DNA of 64,000 bases from positions 124,001-188,000 of the forward strand of contig NZ_PEND01000004.1 of assembly GCF_002844195.1 (NCBI RefSeq), given 5' to 3'. The notes below the pieces were generated by a model, which searched no databases, was not told the DNA's origin, and saw only the letters and a program-made list of their open reading frames with translations. The position numbers and the translations under genes are program-made. How positions within the stretch are numbered: the first letter of the stretch is position 1; every line of letters begins with the position of its first letter. The stretch comes from Halegenticoccus soli. Lineage in GTDB: Archaea; Halobacteriota; Halobacteria; Halobacteriales; Haloferacaceae. Positions 26,134 through 34,352 of the stretch are shown in pieces.

Positions 26134-26874
26134 ATGGGAATACCGACTCGACCGGGATTTCTCGGCGCGATCAGGATCGATCTCGCGCGGTTACACGACG
26201 CGTGGATGGAACTCGCCTTCCCGCGGCAGCTCGACGCCGGGCGGATCCTCGGCAAGTGGCGGCCGACGACGGCGACTCAGCGGATCTCCTACGCGGGCTG
26301 GGCGGCGCTGGGCGTCCCGCTCGTGGCGGCGGGCTACCCGCTGCTTCTGTTCGGCTTCGCGGCGCGGTTTCACGCCCGGCGGCTCGGAACCGCCGGAGCG
26401 CGCCTCGGCGTCGCCGGCGCGGTCCTCCTGTCGCTCCTGCTCTGGGGCGCGCTCACCGCCGTCGCGCACCTGCGACTCTCCTTCGACGGGTTCGTCGCCG
26501 TGCTCGCCGCGAGCCTGGCGGCGACCGCCGCCGCGGCGCTGACCGTCTTTTTCGACCGCGTCGGCGGCCGCGCCACGAGCGTCCTCCTGGCGTACCCCGC
26601 CGGGGTCACGGCGCTGTTTCTCCCGCCGGTCGTCGCCGCGCTCTACTCGCCCGCCGTCGCGGCCGTCGTCCTCCCCGGAAGCTACACGCTCGCCGTCTGG
26701 CTGCTCGACAACGTGCTCGCCGTCGCCGGGGTGAGCGCGTTCCTGCGCGGGCGCTTCACGCTGGAGGGGGTCGCGTACGTCGCGATGTGGTTCGGCATCG
26801 CGGTCCCGTCGGGGTGGTTGCTCGGGACGGCGGTCGCGCTGGCCGACGTCGTCAGGCCGCGCCGCGGCGACTGA
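26134..26874 (+). CDS. Multi-pass membrane protein (unknown function)
   Basis: This 246-residue protein has about six hydrophobic segments (roughly residues 50-75, 85-105, 112-132, 145-170, 175-200, 205-240). An amphipathic N-terminus contains ARLHDAWMELAFPRQL and GKWRPTTATQRISYAGW. I recognise no family. An AT-rich stretch at 26101-26133 contains the motif GGTAACGTAAC, also found upstream of the PAN gene. The strong bias for Ala, Leu and Val and the lack of charged motifs give no functional hint. Confidence 0.75.
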   Translation: MGIPTRPGFLGAIRIDLARLHDAWMELAFPRQLDAGRILGKWRPTTATQRISYAGWAALGVPLVAAGYPLLLFGFAARFHARRLGTAGARLGVAGAVLLSLLLWGALTAVAHLRLSFDGFVAVLAASLAATAAAALTVFFDRVGGRATSVLLAYPAGVTALFLPPVVAALYSPAVAAVVLPGSYTLAVWLLDNVLAVAGVSAFLRGRFTLEGVAYVAMWFGIAVPSGWLLGTAVALADVVRPRRGD

Positions 26875-26935
26875 GAGCCGAGCGGCCGCGTTCCCGTTGA
26901 GTAAGGCTTAATCGGCGTCCGTCCTACGCTTCGGT

Positions 26936-27121
26936 ATGGAGTTCGACCTCCCGAAGACGGCGCTGCTCTTCGCGATACCGCTTCTCGTCATCGTCGCCGG
27001 GACGGTGACGAGTCCGATGCCGCCGGCGCTGAGCATCGGAATCAGCGTCGGCATCGCGCTGTTCGGCGTGTTCACGCTCGTCGTCGGCATCAAGCACGGC
27101 GAGTACCGGGCGACGAACTGA
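26936..27121 (+). CDS. Small two-helix membrane protein
   Basis: This 61-residue protein has two hydrophobic helices (about 8-27 and 32-50) with a short loop SPMPP and a polar C-terminal tail HGEYRATN. Small membrane proteins of this form are common and conserved in Halobacteria. The ATG follows a TTAAT-containing AT-rich box (about 26905-26911) at leaderless distance. No function is known. Confidence 0.7.
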   Translation: MEFDLPKTALLFAIPLLVIVAGTVTSPMPPALSIGISVGIALFGVFTLVVGIKHGEYRATN

Positions 27122-27182
27122 CGCCGCCGGCCGGGCCGGTCGGACGCGGCACCCGCGCCCCGGCGCTCGATCCCGTTCCGTC

Positions 27183-28292
27183 CTACGGCTCGATGACCTC
27201 CTCCAGCGTCTCGTCGCTCATGCTGGCGGCGACTTTGACGCCGACGGCGCTGACCACGATTCCGGTGATCACGAACAGCGCGAGCCGGTGGGCCGGCCGG
27301 AGCGCGTGATCGAACAGGACGAGGGGCCGGAGGTGGCCCTCCTGTTCGAGGATGTAACCGGAAAAGCCCCTGATCACGAGCCCGAGCGCGACGACGCCGA
27401 ACGGGAGGTTCAGGTAGGGCCGCCTCGCGCCCTCGGCGCGGATGAGCTCGTCGAGCAGCCTGCCGGTGCTCGCGGTGAGCGCCGCCAGGGCGAGCCACGG
27501 GACGCTGCTGTACGCGAACTGCGTCGCGCGGACGAGCGCCGTTCCGCCGTCCGGCAGGTCGGACACCGCGAGCGCCCCCAGGAAGACGCCGACGAGCGCG
27601 AGCCCGGCCGCGACGACGTACGTGACGACCGACACCTGTCCCGAGTACAGCGCGTCGCGGACCCGATCCGAGGCGCGCGCGAGGCGCTCGCTGACGGCGA
27701 GCCCCTTGTAGAGGAGCACCGCGCCGAGCAGCGACGCGACCCCAGCGAGCGCGACCGCGGGGGAGAAGCGAAGCAGGAGGAGCGGCAGCAGGAGCAGGCC
27801 GATTCCGACGGGAACGAGCACGGTCGACCGGAGCTCCTCGTCGCCCAGGAACTGTTTCAGGAGGTAGTACGTCGACTCGATGTCGCGGGCCTGCCGGACG
27901 ACGACCCGGTCGACGGCGTCGACGGGGAGTCTGCTCTCGATGATCGGGATCACGCGCTCGTCCTGCGCGCTGTCGATGACGACGACGGCCGAATCGGGTC
28001 CGTAGCGCTCGACCAGTTCGTCGAGCTGTTCTGCGACCGAGAGGTCCGCGCCGACGAGCGATTCGCCCGCCCCCGAGACGACGGCGACGACGGCGTCCTC
28101 GCGCTCGTCGCGGAGGGATCGTGCGATCCGGAGCGTTTCGAGCAGGCAGTTGACGCTCGAATCCTCGGGGTCGGAGAGCCCGACCTCGATCACGAGCGAG
28201 CGCACGGCCTCCCACCCCGAGACGGGCGTTTCCAGCCCCGTCTTCCGGCCGATGTCGTTCGAGCGATCGATACACAGCACCAGCGTCGTCAC
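27183..28292 (-). CDS. DUF373-family membrane protein
   Basis: This 369-residue archaeal protein of family DUF373 starts with GTG at 28292. The cytoplasmic N-terminal half opens VTTLVLCIDRSNDIGRKTG and has further conserved blocks (VVAVVSGAGESLVGADLS, VVVIDSAQDERVIPIIESR) in an alpha/beta fold. The C-terminal half holds about six transmembrane helices. Function is unknown. The acidic N-terminal fold suggests nucleotide or phosphate binding, but that is guesswork. It is transcribed after sppA, 107 bases downstream of it. Confidence 0.85.
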   Translation of the reverse strand: MTTLVLCIDRSNDIGRKTGLETPVSGWEAVRSLVIEVGLSDPEDSSVNCLLETLRIARSLRDEREDAVVAVVSGAGESLVGADLSVAEQLDELVERYGPDSAVVVIDSAQDERVIPIIESRLPVDAVDRVVVRQARDIESTYYLLKQFLGDEELRSTVLVPVGIGLLLLPLLLLRFSPAVALAGVASLLGAVLLYKGLAVSERLARASDRVRDALYSGQVSVVTYVVAAGLALVGVFLGALAVSDLPDGGTALVRATQFAYSSVPWLALAALTASTGRLLDELIRAEGARRPYLNLPFGVVALGLVIRGFSGYILEQEGHLRPLVLFDHALRPAHRLALFVITGIVVSAVGVKVAASMSDETLEEVIEP

Positions 28293-28399
28293 AAGAGGGG
28301 CGAGTACGCCCCGGGCTAAAAACCCCCCTGTCGCCCTCGTCGAGCGATTTACGCCCGCGTTAGGCCGTCGCCGGCTCGGTTCGAGGAGCGCTCGACGGC

Positions 28400-29398
28400 T
28401 CAAAAGCGGAAGTCGAACCCGTCGTCGGGCGCGAACCGTCCGGCGACTCCCGCGCCGAACGCGTACGCGACCGACTGCGACGCGCCGCGGAGCCGGGCGA
28501 GCGGTCCCCGCGAGGGCTCGAACTCCCGGACGGTCACGTCCGTTCCGACGAGTTCTTCGACGCGCGCCCGGGCGTCCTCGCGCGTTCCGAGCTCGTCGAC
28601 CAGCCCCAGTTCGAGGGCGTTCTCGCCGAGGTAGACGCGGGCTTCGGTGTCTCGGACGACCGCCGGATCCATCCCCCGCCCCTCGGCGACGCGCTCGACG
28701 AAGTCCTCGTAGAAGTCGTCGATAATGCCCTGGAGGTAGGCCCGCTCGTCGTCCGAGATCTCCTTCAGCGCGAGCCCGGCGTCCTTGTACTTGCCGGCGG
28801 CGAACCGCTCGTAGGAAACCCCCAGCCGGTCCGCGAGCTCGGAGACGTTGACGGACGAGCCGATGACGCCGATGCTCCCGACGAGCGTCGCGTCGCGCGC
28901 CCACAGCTCGTCGCACCCGCTCGCGATCCAGTACCCGCCGCTCGCGCAGACGTCGGTCGCGTACGCGATCGTCGGCCCGTCGAACGCCGCCGCCGCCCGG
29001 CGGATGTCGTCGCTTGGAACGACCTGCCCGCCGGGGGTGTTGAGTTTCAACAGGAGCGCCTCGGCGTGCGGGTCTTCGTCGGCGGCCTCGATCTGGTCGA
29101 CGATCTCGTCCGCGCTCGCGCCGACCGCCCTGGCCAGCGGGCCGCGACGCCCCCCGTCGCGCGTGATCGGCCCCTCGACGGCTACCTCCGCCGCGTTGTA
29201 CTCGGGGAACTTCGCGGCCGCGACTCTGGCCGCCAGCCTGACGCCGAACAGGGTCACCCCGACCGCGAGAAGGACGCCGAGCAGGTCGGCGAGGTCGGCC
29301 GGCGCCTCGACGAACAGCACCCACCCGACGACGGCGGCCGCGGCCGCGCCGACCGCGACGACGATGAGACGAGCGACTCTCGCCATCGGCCCGTTCAT
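28400..29398 (-). CDS. sppA: Signal peptide peptidase SppA-type serine protease (S49)
   Basis: This 332-residue membrane protease degrades cleaved signal peptides or membrane proteins. Two transmembrane helices (about 10-30 and 38-58) anchor it. The protease fold has TPGGQVVPSDD, the nucleophile Ser153 in CASGGYW, and the general-base Lys, most likely Lys205, in GKYKDAG; this Ser/Lys spacing matches the short bacterial SppA. The last 40 residues contain a hydrophobic stretch that is not typical. The ATG at 29398 (MNGPMARV) is preferred; the Met at position 5 is an alternative. Confidence 0.9.
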   Translation of the reverse strand: MNGPMARVARLIVVAVGAAAAAVVGWVLFVEAPADLADLLGVLLAVGVTLFGVRLAARVAAAKFPEYNAAEVAVEGPITRDGGRRGPLARAVGASADEIVDQIEAADEDPHAEALLLKLNTPGGQVVPSDDIRRAAAAFDGPTIAYATDVCASGGYWIASGCDELWARDATLVGSIGVIGSSVNVSELADRLGVSYERFAAGKYKDAGLALKEISDDERAYLQGIIDDFYEDFVERVAEGRGMDPAVVRDTEARVYLGENALELGLVDELGTREDARARVEELVGTDVTVREFEPSRGPLARLRGASQSVAYAFGAGVAGRFAPDDGFDFRF

Positions 29399-29478
29399 TG
29401 CGTTTCACCCGACATGGATGTCACTCCGCGGGGAGCGCCCATAAAACTGCGACGAAAACGCGGAAGAAAACGCCGAAC

Positions 29479-30387
29479 TCAGAGCAGCCCCGTCTTCTGG
29501 AGCTTCATCAGGTCCTCGGTGTCGAGGGTCTCGCCTTCCTTGAACTTCTGGTAGATCTCCTCGGCCTCCTTCTTGGCGGCCTCGCGCTGCTCGGCGCGGG
29601 AGTCCTTGCGCTGCTTTTCTTCTTTCTTGTCCAGCTCGCGCAGGCGCTTCTGGACGCGCACGAAGTCCTCGTGGTGCCGGTCTGCGGCCTCCTGCGCCTC
29701 GACGAACAGCTCGTGCATCTCGTCGGCGCGGTCGCGGATGTCGTCGGCCTCGCGGTAGGCCTCGATCATCTTGTTGTGGTGCTCCTGGGCCTTGTCGGCG
29801 AGTTCCGTCACCTTCTGGTGGTGCTTCGACGCCTCGGAGCGGACCGCCTCGGCCTCCTCGACGAGCTCCTCGAGTTCGCCGCTGTCCTCGACCTTCTCCT
29901 TCTTCTCGCGGTACTGCTCGCGCTTCTTCTCGATCTTCTCGATGAGTTCGCGCTCGTCCTCGGTCGAGAGGACCTCGGTCTGCTGGCGGAACTCGAGCTG
30001 CTCGATCTCCTCTTTGAGCTCCTCCAGGTCCTTCCCGTCGTCCAGCTCGAGGTCCTGCTTCATCTGTTCGACCTTGTCGAACAGCTCGTTGGCCTCGGCG
30101 TTGAGCTCGTTGCGCTTCTGCTTGTGCTCCTGGACCTGCTCGTTGAGCTCGTCGCGCTTCTCGCGGTGTTCCTGGGCCTCGTCGACCTTCTCCCGCGTTT
30201 TGGCGTTGAGCTCGTCGCGGCGCGACGCCCGCTCGGACGCCATCTGGTTCAGCTCGTTCCGTCGGTCGCGGAGCTGTCCGGCGAGCTTGATGAGCTGTCC
30301 CTTAGAACCGTTTTCGAGCTTGTCGTCCGTCAGTTCGACGTTCTTCGATACGTCGAGTTCCTTGATGTCGAATTTCTCTACTGCCAT
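29479..30387 (-). CDS. Long coiled-coil protein, COG1340-like
   Basis: This 302-residue protein is almost entirely heptad-repeat helix (about residues 30-280) with very high Glu, Lys, Gln and Arg. The C-terminus ends ETLDTEDLMKLQKTGLL, a short non-coil motif. It resembles the archaeal coiled-coil family often mis-annotated as phosphoserine phosphatase. Its Lys content is unusually high for a haloarchaeal protein. A structural or ribosome-associated role is plausible but unproven. The region upstream (30388-30717) is AT-rich and holds divergent promoters. Confidence 0.8.
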   Translation of the reverse strand: MAVEKFDIKELDVSKNVELTDDKLENGSKGQLIKLAGQLRDRRNELNQMASERASRRDELNAKTREKVDEAQEHREKRDELNEQVQEHKQKRNELNAEANELFDKVEQMKQDLELDDGKDLEELKEEIEQLEFRQQTEVLSTEDERELIEKIEKKREQYREKKEKVEDSGELEELVEEAEAVRSEASKHHQKVTELADKAQEHHNKMIEAYREADDIRDRADEMHELFVEAQEAADRHHEDFVRVQKRLRELDKKEEKQRKDSRAEQREAAKKEAEEIYQKFKEGETLDTEDLMKLQKTGLL

Positions 30388-30717
30388 GCGTGATTAAACC
30401 TCGATACCATCACCGCTCCGGCCGTAGCGGCTGCTCGTCGGAATGCGACCGGCCGTGTATAAGAATTCCCGATCATTCTACGTGCGATGCCGCCGGAACG
30501 CCGGAGGCGTTCTGGTATCCTGTCCTACAGCCGTGCGACATATAAATACTTCGGTGGTAGGAGTGAGTGAAACTGGCTACCACACCGCTCAATCCGCTCC
30601 TGCGCGGACGCTCGCGAACTTTCGACGTGGGGTACATCGTACATAAGCGACTCCGCACTTTCACTTCCGCCCTGCCCTTGGCTCGATTTAATGACGGTAC
30701 GGTTCCGATACCCGTCC
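30388..30717. other. AT-rich divergent intergenic region
   Basis: These 330 bases separate the coiled-coil gene from the next rightward gene. I see TATA-like boxes on the minus strand (30458-30465, for the coiled-coil gene) and on the plus strand at 30541-30548 (TATAAATA) and 30687-30692. The middle box has no annotated gene after it. A 27-codon frame from GTG at 30563 follows (VSETGYHTAQSAPARTLANF then RRGVHRT), or the transcript may be a small RNA. Confidence 0.4.
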
Positions 30718-30873
30718 ATGCTCAACGACCTCGCGTGCGCCTGTGAAGCGCCCGAATGCGGCCGCCCGCTCTCGGAGGAGTCGCTCATGCTCGTGATGCG
30801 GAACGCCGCGGGCGAGCGCCGGGCGTACGAGTGCGACTGCGGCGCTGTCACGATCACCGTCGTCCGGGAGTGA
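30718..30873 (+). CDS. Very small Cys-rich protein
   Basis: This 51-residue protein begins MLNDLACACEAPECGRPLSE and has a second pair CDCG near the end, giving a likely single zinc site. The ATG at 30718 is 26-33 nt after the TATA-like box TTTAAT (30687-30692), whereas the in-frame ATG at 30691 lies inside that box, so the shorter protein is right. Function is unknown. Confidence 0.65.
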   Translation: MLNDLACACEAPECGRPLSEESLMLVMRNAAGERRAYECDCGAVTITVVRE

Positions 30874-30981
30874 CCGCCGATCGAGTCGGCCTCGGCCGAC
30901 CGCCGGGCGGCCGACCGTCGACCGGGACGATCTCGGGCGGGAAGCGCCAGCCATTTGCGCCGCCGCCGTCGCCGTTCCACC

Positions 30982-31425
30982 ATGGAGGAGATCATCCGCG
31001 CCCGCGGCCACGAGCACGTCTCCGCGGCGCACGCGAGCACGTTCGAGGTGACGAGCGACGACTGGCTCACCCCCGCCGGCGATTGCATCCTCGCCGTCGA
31101 GGCGGATCGGACGCCCGCGGACTTCGATCGCGCGTTCGTCGAGGCGTGCCGCGACCCCGACGCCCGGATCGTCGCCGCCTTCGAGGCGGGGGAGCGGACC
31201 GAAACCGTCGTCGGCCGCGGACACCCGGAGCTCTCGTTCGAGGACGACCGGAGCATGGTCGGCCGGACGAGCGACTACGTCGACGACCGGACGATCATGG
31301 TCGCCGCGGAGAAGGCCGCGGCGGGGTTCGACCGCGAACTCGTCGCGGCGCTGTCGGACGGGGCCGAGGTGACGGTGACGCTCTCCGTGGAACCGGCGGA
31401 CGGAAACGGGGAAAGGAACCGGTAG
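30982..31425 (+). CDS. DUF371-family protein
   Basis: This 147-residue protein has the DUF371 pattern: an opening EEIIRARGHEHVSAAHASTF, then EVTSDDWLTPAGDCILAVEA and a C-terminal SMVGRTSDYVDDRTIMVAAE. The family is archaeal, of beta-rich fold and unknown biochemical function. The start at 30982 removes an Arg-run artefact from an upstream in-frame ATG at 30955. It stands alone, with the TOBE gene convergent downstream. Confidence 0.85.
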   Translation: MEEIIRARGHEHVSAAHASTFEVTSDDWLTPAGDCILAVEADRTPADFDRAFVEACRDPDARIVAAFEAGERTETVVGRGHPELSFEDDRSMVGRTSDYVDDRTIMVAAEKAAAGFDRELVAALSDGAEVTVTLSVEPADGNGERNR

Positions 31426-31547
31426 CGCCGTCTCGTCCCGTTCCGTCGCGTCTCTCCCCGTCGCATACCGCTCTGTCTCGTCTTCATCTCGGTTCGTCGG
31501 CGACGGCGCACCCGAGAACGCGGAATGTGCGTCGACCCGGCGCTGCG

Positions 31548-31757
31548 CTACTCGGCCTCGATCATCACGTCCGTCGCCTTCACGACGGCGTTCACCCCGT
31601 CGCCCTCGTCGATCCCGAGGCGGTCGACCGAGTCGCGGGTGATGACCGCCGCGACGGTCTCTCCCCCCTCCGTTTCCACGACGACCTCCGCGAGAGGGCC
31701 GTCCGCGTCGATCGATCGCACCGTTCCGGCGAGCCTGTTTCGCGCGCTGAGAGGCAT
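31548..31757 (-). CDS. TOBE-domain protein (molbindin-like)
   Basis: This 69-residue protein forms a single TOBE/molbindin beta-barrel: RNRLAGTVRSIDADGPLAEV then VVETEGGETVAAVITRDSVD and GIDEGDGVNAVVKATDVMI. Molbindins store or sense molybdate or tungstate oxyanions as oligomers, and the same fold ends ModE and ModC. No molybdate transporter or ModE gene is beside it. I chose ATG 31757 (MPLSARN) over 31784. Confidence 0.87.
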   Translation of the reverse strand: MPLSARNRLAGTVRSIDADGPLAEVVVETEGGETVAAVITRDSVDRLGIDEGDGVNAVVKATDVMIEAE

Positions 31758-31924
31758 GTGCGATCGTTGTCGCCGAGCGGGCATGAACGTGTCCGCCCTT
31801 CCCGGTGCGCTCTCCGCCGACGCACCCCCGACCGGAACGCCGAGCGAGGCGCGACGCGCTCTGCGGTCGGACGGAGACCGCCGATTCCGGGTCGCTTTTG
31901 TCGCCGGCGCACCTCCCGTCGCGC

Positions 31925-32752
31925 ATGCCCGAAGAGCCGGCCGAGAACATAAGCGGCGGCAGCGCCGGCGGCGGCGTCGAGGTCGACTTCGACCCCGCGG
32001 ACGCCGGGACGCGCGCGGAGGCCGTCGTCGACGAACTCGGAGAGCTGTACTGGCGGAAGGCCTACGGCGGCCAGGACGCCTTCACGTGTCTCGTCCGGAC
32101 GATCCTCAGCCAGAACACGAGCGACGTGGCGAGCCAGCCGGCGCACGACAGCCTGATGGCGCGGTACGGCAGGGACGGCGGCGACGATCCGGGTGACGAC
32201 CTCGCCGCCGCGCTCGCCGACGCCGAGCAGTCCGAACTCGCCGAGACGATCCAGTCCGCGGGGCTGTACAACCAGAAGTCGGAGATGATCATCGGCGCGG
32301 CCGAGGAGATCGTCGAGGAGTTCGGCGGCGCGGACGGGTTCGACGCGTTCGTCCGCGACGAGGGGCCGGAGGCGGTCCGCGACCGCCTGCTGGAGATCCG
32401 CGGCGTCGGGCCGAAGACCGCCGACTGCGTGCTGCTCTTCGCCGGCGGCCGCGGCGGCGTGTTCCCGGTCGACACTCACGTCCACCGGATCGCGCGCCGG
32501 ATGGGGCTCGCCCCGCCGGACGCGGACCACGAGACGGTGCGCGAGCACCTGGAGCGGGACGTCCCGGCCGAAAAGTGCGGTTTCGGGCATACGGCCATGA
32601 TTCAATTCGGACGCGAGTACTGCAAGGCGCGGAAGCCCGCCTGCCTCGACGGTCCCGAGGCGTGCCCGCTCTACGACCTCTGTGACCGCGTGGGCGTCGA
32701 CGAGATCGACGAGACGGTGGTCGATCCGGCCGAGGCCGCCGGGACGGAGTAA
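31925..32752 (+). CDS. Endonuclease III-like DNA glycosylase (paralogue 1)
   Basis: This 275-residue HhH-GPD protein is longer than the second copy at 55664. It has the hairpin motif LLEIRGVGPKTADCVLLFAG with catalytic Lys164, and the catalytic Asp183 in FPVDTHVHRIARR. The C-terminal iron-sulfur loop is C233-x6-C240-x6-C247-x5-C253, spaced differently from the classic C-x6-C-x2-C-x5-C. Such enzymes excise oxidised or mismatched bases, and this may have a specificity other than thymine glycol. The 3' end overlaps an oppositely oriented gene by 82 bases. Confidence 0.88.
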   Translation: MPEEPAENISGGSAGGGVEVDFDPADAGTRAEAVVDELGELYWRKAYGGQDAFTCLVRTILSQNTSDVASQPAHDSLMARYGRDGGDDPGDDLAAALADAEQSELAETIQSAGLYNQKSEMIIGAAEEIVEEFGGADGFDAFVRDEGPEAVRDRLLEIRGVGPKTADCVLLFAGGRGGVFPVDTHVHRIARRMGLAPPDADHETVREHLERDVPAEKCGFGHTAMIQFGREYCKARKPACLDGPEACPLYDLCDRVGVDEIDETVVDPAEAAGTE

Positions 32753-33228
32753 CAGTCCGCGGCCCCGACCGGCCCGACGACGGGGAGTTCGTCGAGTTCG
32801 TAGTGGAGGCCGGGGACCATCGGCACTCGGAACTCGTAGCGGAAGGCGATCGAAAAGCGGGCGAGGGGATCCCGGAGGAACCGCGCGGGGTCCCCGACGC
32901 CCGCGAACAGGACGCCCGCTTCGAGGGCGACGATCCGGTGCCGTCCCGTCGAACCGGCGGCCTCGACGCCGAACGCGCCCGGTCCGCCGAGGTTCGTGAC
33001 CAGCGACGTGTGCACGAGGAGGTCGATTCGGGGCCCCTCCGTCCCGACGACGAACTCGTGGCCGTTCGGGGGGAAACACGGGGCCGGGATCGGCCCGCCC
33101 GCGGTCGAGTCGGTCGCGTCCCGATCGGCCCCGTCGGCCGGCCCGACGCTCGCGGCGCCGGCCGATCCGGGAGCGACGGCGACCGCCAGGAGACCCAGGA
33201 GGACGAGCGCGACCGCGGCGAGACGCAT
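32671..33228 (-). CDS. Secreted protein (unknown function)
   Basis: This 185-residue protein has a clear signal peptide (MRLAAVALVLLGLLAVAVAP) and a mature domain with CFPPNGHEFVVGTEGPRIDL then LVHTSLVTNLGGPGAFGVEA and FRYEFRVPMVPGLHYELDEL. I do not recognise the family. The last 27 codons are antisense to the end of the glycosylase gene, and their composition (Ser/Thr-rich) is set by the opposing frame, so the natural end of the fold is probably before this tail. It is divergently placed from nothing; methylglyoxal synthase lies 45 bases upstream on the same strand. Confidence 0.65.
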   Translation of the reverse strand: MRLAAVALVLLGLLAVAVAPGSAGAASVGPADGADRDATDSTAGGPIPAPCFPPNGHEFVVGTEGPRIDLLVHTSLVTNLGGPGAFGVEAAGSTGRHRIVALEAGVLFAGVGDPARFLRDPLARFSIAFRYEFRVPMVPGLHYELDELPVVGPVGAADCYSVPAASAGSTTVSSISSTPTRSQRS

Positions 33229-33273
33229 GCCGGCCGTAGGCGGGCCCGCGACATAACGTTCTCGGGCGCTGAC

Positions 33274-33645
33274 CTATCTGAGTTCTTCCAGTCCGGCGAG
33301 CAGCGCGTCCGCCGTGGCGAGGTTCGTCGCCAGCGGCACGTCGTGCACGTCGCAGATACGCATCAGCGCGGAGATGTCGGGCTCGTGCGGTTGCGCCGTG
33401 AGCGGGTCCCGGAGGAAGATGATCCCGTCGCAGTCGTCGGAGGCCACCTCCGCGCCGATCATGAGATCGCCCCCGATCGGGCCGGACGCCTTCCGCTCGA
33501 TGTCGAGGCCGGTCTCCTCGATGAGCCGCTTTCCGGTCGTGCCCGTGGCGATGAGTTCGCACGTTTCGAGCGTCTCCTTGTGCTCCCTGGCGAACTCGAT
33601 GAGCGCCGGCTTCTTCTCGTCGTGGGCGATGAGCGCGAGTCTCAT
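33274..33645 (-). CDS. mgsA: Methylglyoxal synthase
   Basis: This 123-residue protein matches methylglyoxal synthase, which converts dihydroxyacetone phosphate to methylglyoxal and phosphate. The N-terminal ALIAHDEKK, the phosphate loop ATGTTGKRL (residues 33-41) and [12 protein letters not shown] with catalytic Asp60 are all present, and [14 protein letters not shown] follows as in the family. The length is shorter than E. coli MgsA (152 aa), missing its N- and C-terminal extensions. In halophilic archaea the enzyme forms a bypass around lower glycolysis. It precedes the secreted-protein gene, possibly in one transcript. Confidence 0.92.
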   Translation of the reverse strand: MRLALIAHDEKKPALIEFAREHKETLETCELIATGTTGKRLIEETGLDIERKASGPIGGDLMIGAEVASDDCDGIIFLRDPLTAQPHEPDISALMRICDVHDVPLATNLATADALLAGLEELR

Positions 33646-33825
33646 ACCTCCTTTCGTTCCGACGGGCTATTCAATCCTACCGGGTCGCTTCGAGCCCACC
33701 GTCGGTCCGAGTCGGTTTCGGCTCCTCGGGTCCGGCTCTGCTCTGGCACCGCCCTGGCTCCGAGACCGCTCCGACCCGGGGTCGGCCCGCAGACTGAAAC
33801 GCCAGTCGCCCGAACCGGCGAACGC

Positions 33826-34203
33826 ATGCCGATGAAAACGTACACGGTCGAAATCGCCGAGCGATCGCGGAGCGGCGGCCCGCCGTCGCGCGACGACGCT
33901 GACGGCAACGCGGAGGCCGAGTCCCCCGAGGGGATCGCCGCCGACGTGTACAACGAGGACGGGACGATCGAGGCGTCGGCCCGGACGAGCTACGACGACT
34001 ACGGCCTCGAAGCCGACAGCGACGGCGGGCGGCCCGACCCGATCAGGCGGGAGGTGACCGCCGACGTGACGACGCTCGACGTGCAGTTCGAGCGCGGCGA
34101 CGGCGGGTTCGAGTTCCGGGTGCTCGGCGACCGCGAGGAGCTCCTGAGAGAGCGCGTCTCCGACGAGGAATGGGGCCTGGGCGCGCGAGCGGAGCGCGAG
34201 TGA
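33826..34203 (+). CDS. Small acidic protein (unknown function)
   Basis: This 125-residue, strongly acidic protein begins MPMKTYTVEIAERSRSG and has a Ser/Asp-rich linker, then SARTSYDDYGLEADSDGG and TADVTTLDVQFERGDGGFEF. The C-terminal half reads as a small beta domain with RVLGDREELLRERVSDEEWG. Nothing suggests catalysis. It appears restricted to Halobacteria, to judge from its composition. The repeats at 34241-34273 lie just after its stop. Confidence 0.6.
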   Translation: MPMKTYTVEIAERSRSGGPPSRDDADGNAEAESPEGIAADVYNEDGTIEASARTSYDDYGLEADSDGGRPDPIRREVTADVTTLDVQFERGDGGFEFRVLGDREELLRERVSDEEWGLGARAERE

Positions 34204-34240
34204 TCGTCCGGTTCGACTCGCCGATCGCCCGGACCGGCCG

Positions 34241-34273
34241 GTCGATCGTTCGCGTCGGTCAGTCGATCGTTCG
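34241..34273. repeat. Two 12-bp direct repeats (GTCGATCGTTCG)
   Basis: GTCGATCGTTCG occurs at 34241-34252 and 34262-34273, each beside a CCGGCCGG-like block (34234-34241, 34275-34284). The pattern sits between the stops of a rightward gene and the leftward FttA gene, so it may mark a bidirectional 3' end or simply a local duplication. Confidence 0.6.
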
Positions 34274-34352
34274 GGCCGGCCGGTAGGGCGGCGGGCTCGG
34301 TCGGCGGTTCGGGCGACCGGCGGCCGTCACCTGCATCAGAACGCCTCGACCG

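Noticed and set aside
30388-30717. A tRNA or other structured RNA gene in the AT-rich spacer
   Set aside because: I found no cloverleaf-compatible arms or conserved T-loop; only promoter-like boxes are clear.
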